Positions 57,052 to 64,000 of a stretch of DNA of 64,000 nucleotides are shown piece by piece (the stretch's first letter is position 1; each line of letters opens with the position of its first letter). The notes below the pieces were generated by a model that saw only the letters and a program-made list of their open reading frames with translations, did not search any database and was not told the origin of the DNA. Source of the DNA: Bradyrhizobium sp. CCGE-LA001 (GTDB lineage: Bacteria; Pseudomonadota; Alphaproteobacteria; Rhizobiales; Xanthobacteraceae). A program made the position numbers and the translations under genes. The stretch spans positions 6,689,501 through 6,753,500 of the forward strand of contig NZ_CP013949.1 of NCBI RefSeq assembly GCF_000296215.2, read 5' to 3'.

Positions 57052-59046
57052 TCAGATCTCGCCCTGGCGATAGGTCCGCTTCGGCGGCGGAGTCATCGTG
57101 CGAGCGGCGCGCCGCTGTGCCAAGCCTGCCGTTGTCTGCGGCGAGAACAGGCTCTCCATGTTTTCCGCCGCGTGATACTTCGGATCGGTCGTGACATCGA
57201 TCAGCACACCGTTGTCGCAGCGACCCTGCTCGACACGCACGTCCTGCACCGGCAAGGATGCAGGCGCGTTCTTCACCGGCAACACCATGCCGAGTTCGGA
57301 CCATTCCGCAATCATGTTCGACAGGCGGTCATAGTAATCGTTGCCGCGGATATCGCGCAGCCAGTCGACCCGGTTCATTAGGTGCTTAAAAGCCTGCGGT
57401 TGCGTCGCCTGACCGAGCGGCACGATCGCGGCCGCACGGAGATAATTTCCGTCCGCCAGAACCTGATCCGGTGCACGCGCTCCCCAGAACGTCGGCGTCG
57501 ACAGGAATGTCGAGGGGAAGTAGTCGGCCGCCGAATTGCACGAGGTATGATCGGTCTGCCAGGGCACGCCGAGGAAACGGGTGAGGCAGCCTGCCGCAAC
57601 GCCGTCGTGTGGGCCGTTCGCGCCAGTGCAGACCGCCGGCGTGAGAGTGCCCCCAAAGTCCTGGCGCGCCGGTTGCTCGCCGGGCAGGATTTTCAGTCGA
57701 TACGCCGATGTCCACATTAGAGGAATCCGCATCACCCATGTCATCTCCATCGCGGGATGGAATGGGCCGCCGAGACAGTCGTGCAAAGGCGCGCGCTCGA
57801 GATGCGCGACCTGGATCTCCGGAGGCAGGGCGGAGAAGTCCTGCGGCTGCGCCGGTGCATTCGACGACCCGTCGGCGTCGAATGTTCCAGAGGCCCAGCG
57901 CTTGAGGTGCGTGTACTGTGTCTTGGTCACGGCAAGCAGCGAATTCGGTGGCTTCGGCGGGTTGCCGAAGAACTCGTCGACCGCATCGCCGAAGATCTGC
58001 GGGATCTGATCTTCGATCAGGGCGCCCCCCGCACCTGGATCGCGAAACAACGCCAGCACGGCGGTGCGCCACGCCGCATTCGCAGGAGACGCGTCGTTGA
58101 GCTTCGCGACGGCTTGCGGATTCTGCGCATCGAGCGGCGTGCCAAAGCCGTGTACGACGAAGATCCCGTGATTGACCCACTGCAGTCCGGTCAGACGCTG
58201 AAACACGGGTAGCACGTCATTGGTGAACGAGGTCTTGACCGGTGGTGGAATCCATCCTTTGTCGTAGAAGACCTCCCGCACCACGTCGTCCATCGTCACG
58301 AGACCGAACAAGCCCGGCGCGTAATTCGGCGGCGTGACGCAGACATAGCCGGGCTCTGCATCGATCGGTGCGTGCCCCGGGAAAGTGACCTGCGCCCGCA
58401 CGGGCCCGTCGCTGACGTCATCGTGCCAACCTGGATTGTTGGCGAATGTGAGCGGCCGTGTTCCTCTGCGAAACGGCTGCGACACCCCGTTGCCGCCGAG
58501 GAAGATCAGCCGTCCGCCTTCATCGGTGCGAAGCTCGCCGAGATAGACCGGCAAGCCCCAGAACGCGCCGTCATCCAGCCTGATCGGGCCGGCCATCTGC
58601 CCCGCAATACTTTTTGGCGCTGGAGTGATGTCGAGTTTCCACCGGGCGTCCGGCAAAACCAGCTCGCGGTTTCGCTGCAACGCGTTGTGGCTCAACGCGC
58701 CGAGGTCCATCGCCTGATTGAAGTCGTACCAACCGGCCTTGAGGTTCGCAATGGTGACGCGCCACTCGATCTTCGCGGATGCGGCGGTCACCTCCTGCAC
58801 GCTGCCGTCCTTCATGTGGGCGTAGACGCGGAAACGCGCGGCCTGGCGCTTGATCTCGCCGCTCGCAGTGCGGAAGTCCTCGACAAAGCGGGCCGGCTGC
58901 TCCGGCGTCGCGCCGGGCAAGGTCGGTGCGCCGCCTATCACTTCGGGGCCGATAACGTAGTCATCCGCGCCTGGGGCATTGCCAACGCGGGCGATGCCGA
59001 TCGGCGGATAAACTTTCAGCGCTGCAATTGCGTTGGCGTCGATCAT
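57052..59046 (-). CDS. LodA/GoxA-family CTQ-dependent amino-acid oxidase
   Basis: The 664-residue protein has the LodA N-terminus (LKVYPPIGIARVGNAPGADD) and the catalytic region with Cys424 in LHDCLGGPFHPAMEMTW and Trp496 in LGVPWQTDHTSC. By comparison with LodA these form cysteine tryptophylquinone. The length is typical of the family (about 650-730). Known members oxidise lysine at the epsilon position or glycine, releasing ammonia and hydrogen peroxide; the substrate here cannot be told. The operon order is catalase-like, LodA, LodB on the minus strand. The protein has no signal peptide; family members are nonetheless often found outside the cell. Confidence 0.85.
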   Translation of the reverse strand: MIDANAIAALKVYPPIGIARVGNAPGADDYVIGPEVIGGAPTLPGATPEQPARFVEDFRTASGEIKRQAARFRVYAHMKDGSVQEVTAASAKIEWRVTIANLKAGWYDFNQAMDLGALSHNALQRNRELVLPDARWKLDITPAPKSIAGQMAGPIRLDDGAFWGLPVYLGELRTDEGGRLIFLGGNGVSQPFRRGTRPLTFANNPGWHDDVSDGPVRAQVTFPGHAPIDAEPGYVCVTPPNYAPGLFGLVTMDDVVREVFYDKGWIPPPVKTSFTNDVLPVFQRLTGLQWVNHGIFVVHGFGTPLDAQNPQAVAKLNDASPANAAWRTAVLALFRDPGAGGALIEDQIPQIFGDAVDEFFGNPPKPPNSLLAVTKTQYTHLKRWASGTFDADGSSNAPAQPQDFSALPPEIQVAHLERAPLHDCLGGPFHPAMEMTWVMRIPLMWTSAYRLKILPGEQPARQDFGGTLTPAVCTGANGPHDGVAAGCLTRFLGVPWQTDHTSCNSAADYFPSTFLSTPTFWGARAPDQVLADGNYLRAAAIVPLGQATQPQAFKHLMNRVDWLRDIRGNDYYDRLSNMIAEWSELGMVLPVKNAPASLPVQDVRVEQGRCDNGVLIDVTTDPKYHAAENMESLFSPQTTAGLAQRRAARTMTPPPKRTYRQGEI

Positions 59047-59128
59047 CGTCTGACCTCTAGATTAAAAAGGGATTGTCCAAACGCGGGGGGCGGGTGCACG
59101 AGAATTGCCGCAGGCCGCCGGCCATCCG

Positions 59129-60226
59129 TTAGCGCGGATGGTCCGGCTCCTCCATCGGCTGTCCGTTCAGGCTGCGCCTCACGGCAGCGGAGGCCGGATA
59201 GGAGATGCGCCTTGCCTCCGCGATGGAGCCGAGCGGCCTGTTCTCGTACAAGGTCCGCCACGGCGAGAACGCAAGGCCCTCGCCATAGGCTGCCTGCCCC
59301 GCCTGATCGATGTCTTGCGATGAAATAACCAGCCGGGCGACGGGCACAAAGGGGGAGATCGTCTCCTCCCAACGCTCGGTTGCGCGATCGAGGGGCGTGA
59401 CGCTGTCGTCGACGAATGTTTGCGCCTCCATCACGAAACTGATCGCACCGGCCTTGAGCCGCGCCCTGATATCCTCCGCGAGATAGACAGGTGATGGGCC
59501 CGGCGCGACGGTCTGCACCGCTTGTGCGGCAATGAGACGATATTTGACGATCTCCTCGCCCACCGCATATGGCAGCGTGCTGTAATAGCGCGCCGCCGCG
59601 AGACTTCTCTCTTCCTTCGCCATTTCGTTCAGGATCAGTAACGACCGCTTGTGGATCGCGGTGAAAGCGTTCGTTTCGTCTCCCGACGAGATCGCCGCCA
59701 TTTCCTGCGCGTTGTCGACAAAAAAGATATCGCTGTTCTGGAAGATCAGGTCGGCCGTAGACGCGAGCGGATTGTCGGTTGCCAGCGTCGGGCCTTTGAC
59801 CCCGAACAGCTTGAGCGCGAAGCCGAGCGTGTTGTTGTTCTGATCCGGAATGTTTGGCGGCACGTCGCTGGACCAGCGCATCCAAACCTCATAGGGGCCG
59901 CCTTGCCACAGCCCCCTGCGAAGCTTCGGTGGGCATTCGTCCGCGACCATCAGCTTGCCCTTCGCGGCGCCGTGCTGCTTGCGGAAGACGGCACGTTCGG
60001 CAGGCTTCTCGCCGGCCTCGATGCGCCGCTTCTGAAACTTGTCGATGAACGAGGCACGGATGTCCTCGATCGGCTCGATCACCGAGCGTGGCGGTACGGT
60101 GCTCTGCGGAGCGGTCGCCGCGCCGAGCCCGCGCGACTGAAAGCGATGCAACACCGGACGTCCTCCCGGATCACAAAGATCGTTCGCACCAGAATTTGAG
60201 CGTTGGAGCCGCTCACGGTACGGCAT
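59129..60226 (-). CDS. catalase-superfamily heme protein
   Basis: The 365-residue protein resembles the short catalase family: KLMVADECPPKLRRGLWQGG, VWMRWSSDVPPNIPDQNNNT then LGFALKLFGVKG, STADLIFQNSDIFFVDNAQE, and towards the end LAFSPWRTLYENRPLGSIAE. The proximal heme-ligand region near the C-terminus is degenerate compared with true catalases, so peroxidase-like activity is possible. It is the first gene of the operon with the LodA-like oxidase, and would remove or use the hydrogen peroxide that the oxidase makes. A gap of 82 bases separates it from the LodA gene. Confidence 0.75.
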   Translation of the reverse strand: MPYRERLQRSNSGANDLCDPGGRPVLHRFQSRGLGAATAPQSTVPPRSVIEPIEDIRASFIDKFQKRRIEAGEKPAERAVFRKQHGAAKGKLMVADECPPKLRRGLWQGGPYEVWMRWSSDVPPNIPDQNNNTLGFALKLFGVKGPTLATDNPLASTADLIFQNSDIFFVDNAQEMAAISSGDETNAFTAIHKRSLLILNEMAKEERSLAAARYYSTLPYAVGEEIVKYRLIAAQAVQTVAPGPSPVYLAEDIRARLKAGAISFVMEAQTFVDDSVTPLDRATERWEETISPFVPVARLVISSQDIDQAGQAAYGEGLAFSPWRTLYENRPLGSIAEARRISYPASAAVRRSLNGQPMEEPDHPR

Positions 60227-60390
60227 CTGGGGCGGTCAGCCGTGCGCGTCGAAATGACCGATCGGCACCGGCTGGCCTGTTTCAATCTCAGCGAGTACTA
60301 TAACATGACCATACACCTGCCCCCACCAGAAGTCCACTCTGCAAAGCGAAAGCCGAGCGCGTTGCGGGTCATCAAAGCCGGAAAATCACC

Positions 60391-61593
60391 ATGTGCATGA
60401 TGTGTGTGCATCGCGGCTCGGGCCTTCCCAGAACAAAAACTCGCAAGCCCCGCGCGCTCGGTCTAGCTCAACAGCAAGCTGGTGTGCAGGTGCGCGGCGT
60501 CGAGATCGTCCAGTGCGTTCAGGACCTGGCGAACTCGGTTCCGCTGGTCGCTGATAAAGCGACGATCGTTCGCCTCTATCTCGATCCGACCTCGTTGTCG
60601 CAGCCCGGGCAGATCACCGCTGAAATTGCCTGGAGCCGGAGCGGAGGCGGAGACACGTTCCTCCCCGCTATCAATTCGCTTCGAGTGAACCCGGGCTCGC
60701 CTTTCAGCCTCCGCGAACAGCGTGAGGATCTCGACAAGAGCCTCAACTTCCGCCTTCCGGCCGAGGCTATCGGCGCGGGCCAGCTCAACTTGCGCATCAG
60801 TCGCATCTTCCAGCCCGGAGGCGTTGAGCTTCCGGCGGCGGCGTTCAACATCGGGCCCATAACATTCACGGCGGCCGCGCCGCTGCGTATCCGGGTGATC
60901 GGCCTTCGGTACAAGGTGGGCGCGACGACCGTCACGCCCGCCGCGGTGCACTTTTCGTATCTCAGGTCGTTTCTCAACCGCGCCTATCCCGTCGCCACAC
61001 TCGAATGGTCCCACATGGTGGTGGACGCGGACTTTACCGCACCGTTCGACGACTCGACCGTCGACCTCGCCAATGCGCAGATCGCTGCGCTGCGAAGTCG
61101 CGAGGTGAGCAGCGGGGTCGATCCGCGCACGCACTATTATGGTCTTGTTGACGACAACGCGTCCGCCAACTTCATGCGCGGAAAGGCGTTCGCCATTCCG
61201 GGCACTCCCCAGCCCGATACAGTCGCTTCCGGCCCGGCAGGTGTGCCAAACGGCTTTGCTGGCGATCGCGACGCGTCATATGCCGACTGGTACGGCGCTC
61301 ATGAGCTCGGGCATACGTTCGGCCGTTTTCATCCGGGTTTTCCTCCCGGCGCGCAGGACGCAAGCGATCCAACATTCCCCTATGAGAACGGTTGCATCAG
61401 CAAGCCGGACAACAAATATGTCGGTGTAGACACCGGAGATCACGAACTCGGCTTGCCGGCCGTTGCGTTGCCGGGGCTCACATATCACGATGTGATGACC
61501 TATGCAGACAACCAGTGGCTATCGGCGTACACTTATCAGGCGATATCCGCCCGACTGCTGGAAGAGGATGGCCTCGGTCCGCCGGTGGCCTAG
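60391..61593 (+). CDS. metzincin-type zinc metalloprotease
   Basis: The 400-residue protein has the zinc motif AHELGHTFGRFHPG near residue 305-318 (three His and the catalytic Glu) and a Met-turn YHDVMTY about 55 residues later. The N-terminal half is beta-rich (NLRISRIFQPGG, ITFTAAAPLRIRVIGLRY). A conventional signal peptide is not visible in MCMMCVHRGSGLPRTKTRKP; export by another route or a cytoplasmic site is possible. It is followed ten bases later by its own partner gene. It shares the divergent 165-base region with the catalase-like gene. Confidence 0.8.
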   Translation: MCMMCVHRGSGLPRTKTRKPRALGLAQQQAGVQVRGVEIVQCVQDLANSVPLVADKATIVRLYLDPTSLSQPGQITAEIAWSRSGGGDTFLPAINSLRVNPGSPFSLREQREDLDKSLNFRLPAEAIGAGQLNLRISRIFQPGGVELPAAAFNIGPITFTAAAPLRIRVIGLRYKVGATTVTPAAVHFSYLRSFLNRAYPVATLEWSHMVVDADFTAPFDDSTVDLANAQIAALRSREVSSGVDPRTHYYGLVDDNASANFMRGKAFAIPGTPQPDTVASGPAGVPNGFAGDRDASYADWYGAHELGHTFGRFHPGFPPGAQDASDPTFPYENGCISKPDNKYVGVDTGDHELGLPAVALPGLTYHDVMTYADNQWLSAYTYQAISARLLEEDGLGPPVA

Positions 61594-61602
61594 GAGGATC
61601 CG

Positions 61603-62235
61603 ATGAAGACCGAAATCAAGACCGGATCGTTCGTCCACGTCGTCGCCACCATCAACAAGACCGCTGGGGACGGCAAGATCATGTACGTGAACCCTTCGGT
61701 CTCTACCGTCGCATCGGACGCTGCCACCGACAAGGACGTGGAGCTTGTGGCCTACGACACAAATGGCAAGGAAGTGTATCGTAATCCGGTCGTGGTCCGC
61801 CGGTCATCCGCCGAACCCGACCGACCGAATGAGGTCGGCCTGATTCAAGCGGACCTTCCGCGCATCGCCGGCATGAAGTCCGTGAGCCTCGAGCTCAAGG
61901 GCAAGGAGATCAGCCGGTACGAGGCCGGGCCGGCGCCTGCCAAACCGGCCGCGACATTCGGACTGGAGCTTGCCGGAGCGGCGGCGACCAGCCGTCGGCC
62001 ATTGAAGATCGACCAACTCGCCGGATTGGAGCCCGTCGCCGGCGTGACCTACTCGGTCCAGGTCAGGCCAGACAACAAGTCGGCGTGGGACACGATCGCA
62101 GTGAGTCGTCCCACCCCCGAAGTGGAAGTCGATCGCAATCAGTTCGCAGGCGCCAAACGCGCCGAGGTACGCGTGTTACGAACGACCGGTTTCGAGGAAG
62201 AGGTCATCGCGGAAGAAACGGTCAACTTCAATTAG
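61603..62235 (+). CDS. partner protein of the metzincin
   Basis: The 210-residue protein starts at the ATG after AGGAGGATCCG. It consists of two beta-sandwich-like halves (GSFVHVVATINKTAGDGKIM and VTYSVQVRPDNKSAWDTIAV) without signal peptide or cysteine. It begins ten bases after the protease stop and should be co-translated. It may be an inhibitor, a substrate or a chaperone of the protease. I do not recognise the family. Confidence 0.6.
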   Translation: MKTEIKTGSFVHVVATINKTAGDGKIMYVNPSVSTVASDAATDKDVELVAYDTNGKEVYRNPVVVRRSSAEPDRPNEVGLIQADLPRIAGMKSVSLELKGKEISRYEAGPAPAKPAATFGLELAGAAATSRRPLKIDQLAGLEPVAGVTYSVQVRPDNKSAWDTIAVSRPTPEVEVDRNQFAGAKRAEVRVLRTTGFEEEVIAEETVNFN

Positions 62236-63366
62236 TCGCCGCCCTCGATCGCCGTGATCCGGCAACTAGCATAGCGGCGTATCGCTTAAAATCATGGGCT
62301 TAGTACCCGCCTCCAACGTGAGATGCAGATTGGACACCCGGGTCCCAAAAGACCTTTGGACTGGTCTGCGGATACACTAAGATCTGCGGAGATCGCTCTA
62401 CATAGGCGTCAGTACAACCAGCCCCTCCTGACGAAACGCCAGGGCCATCCCGTAAGGGTTCAAGAGGTTCTAAGACTGCACGGTCGAGGCCTTCCATATC
62501 GCTGAGGCTGCCGCCGATCCGTGCAGCGACTAAGCAGTTCAATACGGGCCGGGGGCTGCTCTTCCGTCGCGACATGCAACACGTCGTACCCGTCAGGCCT
62601 TCTTACAGACCCCTTGTCCACGGTTCTTAGTGAATGAACGCGTTACACTATCTCGGAGGCCGGACTGCCTCTCGGCTGCCATTGCACGACCTTACGAAAG
62701 CACGGACGTTTTCTCGCCGAAGCCGACGCGATAGCAAACATGATTATGTTGATCCTCCGACACACGCCAAGCGCCTCGCGAAAGACGCAGCGGTCCAGCT
62801 TGAAGGAGACAAGGCGAACAGAACTGCCTGTCCACAGACTTGGTTCGGCGATACCACAAGAACAAACATCAGATCGAAAGGTGAAAGGCCGGTGCGCTGC
62901 CTAGAATAAAGCCGCTGATTCTGGTGCAGTTTCACTCCGAGAAAGCAAAGCATCTGACCCACCAACTGATCTATGATGCGATCCCTACCTCCTACCCCGC
63001 CTAAACAGCCGAAGAACTCGCAGGGCCAACAGCCCGCCTTCGCTGGTTGCGCTGCGGCGCCGCCTTCGATTGCTTGTCGCGAGGAGCTGAAGCGGAAGAA
63101 AGGTGCACTCCGGAAAAGCTGTCACGGTACTAGGCCACTCCCCAACGCGTGCAGCCAGTATTGCAATCGATCTGTGATTGTGATCAGATCTAGTATCGGT
63201 TGCGAGGGTAGCGACGGTGACTCACTTGCAAGTTGTCGACGCTGAAGCGAGTGTCGAAGCTGGGGCACCGGGACAGGGGGCTCATTCTCCTCTCTCCTGC
63301 GAAGCCCAAAGCTGGAGAAATGGAAATTCGCAATTCCGTTGCTCTGCGAGTGCACGGTCGGGATGG
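62236..63366. other. region without a recognised gene
   Basis: About 1.1 kb between the metzincin partner and the second multicopper oxidase has only short frames with mixed codon use. A hairpin-like terminator for the upstream pair was not found. The oxidase promoter should lie in the last 150 bases. Confidence 0.4.
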
Positions 63367-64000
63367 ATGTTTGCCGTCATCGCCCTGGCGCTTGCGGCTG
63401 ATCCTTCGCATGGTCAGACCCTTTGCGAACAAGATCCCACTTTGGGTGAATGCGAACTTGTGCTGCCGCCCGTTTGCTCGCGGGATCCGGCCTCCTCGAC
63501 CGCCCCGTCAGGCGTTTGCGACGTCACGTCCTTGCACGGGCCCTCGGGAGGCAAGCGGGTCGAGATAGGCCTGAAGGCGACGACCGGAAAGATCCAAGTT
63601 GGTGGTTACGCGGTTTCGACCGAGAACTACAACGCGTCCTATCTCTCGCCCGTCGTTGAAGCCCTACCTGGCGATACCGTAGCAGCCAGGATCCAAAATT
63701 CACTCGACGCCCGGCAACCATCGGGCTCGCAGACCGGAGGTCATGCACACCACGCGAGCGACAATCCCACAAACCTGCACTTTTTCCATGGCGGCATTGT
63801 CACCCCACGAAACGCCCGGGTGCCAAATGATCCCGCCGACCAAGCCGCAACGCAGGGCAACGGTGACAACATCTACACATACTTCAAACGCGGCAGCGCG
63901 CCCTTCGTCTATGAAGTGCCCATACCGTCCGGGCTCGACGCGCGCGTGATCGACGGAGCCGGCGTCATCCCGCATCCCACAGGTCTCAACTGGTACCACG
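63367..64000 (+). CDS. N-terminal part of a second multicopper oxidase
   Basis: The frame is open to the end of the window. An ATG at 63367 gives a signal-like MFAVIALALAADPSHGQ; the same frame is open upstream to a GTG at 63217. The mature part begins with a Cys-rich segment (TLCEQDPTLGECELVLPPVC) and then the first cupredoxin domain (VEALPGDTVAARIQNSLDA). The copper motif NLHFFHGGIVTPRNARVPND follows, and the region before the second motif ends in PTGLNWYH at the window edge. The order is that of a periplasmic multicopper oxidase with a longer loop before the second motif. The rest lies outside. Confidence 0.75.
   Translation, partial: MFAVIALALAADPSHGQTLCEQDPTLGECELVLPPVCSRDPASSTAPSGVCDVTSLHGPSGGKRVEIGLKATTGKIQVGGYAVSTENYNASYLSPVVEALPGDTVAARIQNSLDARQPSGSQTGGHAHHASDNPTNLHFFHGGIVTPRNARVPNDPADQAATQGNGDNIYTYFKRGSAPFVYEVPIPSGLDARVIDGAGVIPHPTGLNWYH

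Noticed and set aside
58372..59328. 318-codon plus-strand frame opposite the LodA gene
   Set aside because: The LodA frame on the minus strand has the CTQ motif and family N-terminus.
1..64000. CRISPR array
   Set aside because: No regularly spaced direct repeats with unique spacers were seen. The repeats at 5414-5548 are irregular and within 140 bases.
1..64000. All frameshifts being sequencing errors
   Set aside because: Long oxidase, GMC, GH13 and protease genes in the same window are uninterrupted, and the breaks gather in mobile, transfer and a few biosynthetic genes. Individual single-base cases (SHMT, DUF3606, S74) still could be errors.

Overview
The window looks like an accessory region of an alphaproteobacterium of the order Hyphomicrobiales, most likely close to Bradyrhizobium. 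This rests on recognised gene families, not on a database search: small conserved rhizobial proteins (7112-7321, 26019-26291), a DUF3606 gene, a LigD-type ligase end, and a TraG/CopG/DUF3363-relaxase transfer module. No ribosomal RNA, complete tRNA or core housekeeping operon is present.

Layout. (1) 1-9.5 kb is a scrapyard: a 5'-truncated S74 tail-fibre-like gene with a frameshift and an in-frame amber codon, a membrane coiled-coil protein, a Zn-ribbon/HTH plus PD-(D/E)XK nuclease-like gene with repeated sites upstream but a lost 3' end, small rhizobial genes, and a ligD end fused to an IS3-family remnant. (2) 9.5-19.7 kb is a small amino-acid or peptide biosynthesis island: EamA exporter, SHMT-like enzyme (frameshifted), PGM1-type ATP-grasp ligase, Asp/Glu-family racemase, M20 dipeptidase, broken class I/II aminotransferase and a NodU/CmcH-type carbamoyltransferase. 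(3) 19.9-25.9 kb is a decayed integrative element: CopG protein, multiply frameshifted traG and relaxase, and a frameshifted large serine recombinase that ends on a 38-base copy of the 3' part of an initiator tRNA (probable att site). (4) 26-37.4 kb holds a TauD-like protein with a changed iron ligand, an unknown protein, a GH13 enzyme, and a four-gene set: CBM48-like/gluconate-dehydrogenase-subunit-3 fusion, GMC oxidoreductase and two cupin proteins. (5) 38.5-46.1 kb is the most unusual locus: ferritin-like (VioB-type) protein, a short LodA-like protein with the CTQ Cys and Trp, a radical SAM/SPASM protein, a flavoprotein monooxygenase, a cytoplasmic subtilisin-like protease and a free I9-like propeptide. 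(6) 48-54.7 kb carries an I78 inhibitor divergent from a secreted S1 protease, followed by an exported protein, a multicopper oxidase, a Tat-exported tyrosinase and another exported protein. (7) After an IS30-family remnant, 56-60.2 kb is a catalase-like/LodA/LodB operon. It is followed by a secreted-type metzincin with a partner protein and the 5' part of a second multicopper oxidase that runs off the window.

How it fits together. From about 26 to 64 kb the intact genes are nearly all redox enzymes that make or use protein-derived, flavin, copper or iron cofactors, with proteases and protease inhibitors between them. The 38.5-46 kb set combines the substrate family of LodA (CTQ oxidases, normally matured by LodB alone) with a tool kit resembling that of quinohemoprotein amine dehydrogenase (radical SAM QhpD, flavin monooxygenase QhpG, subtilisin-like QhpE). 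That is the best candidate for an undescribed system. Frameshifts cluster in the mobile, transfer and biosynthesis genes while the oxidase genes are open from end to end, which favours real gene decay over uniform sequencing error.
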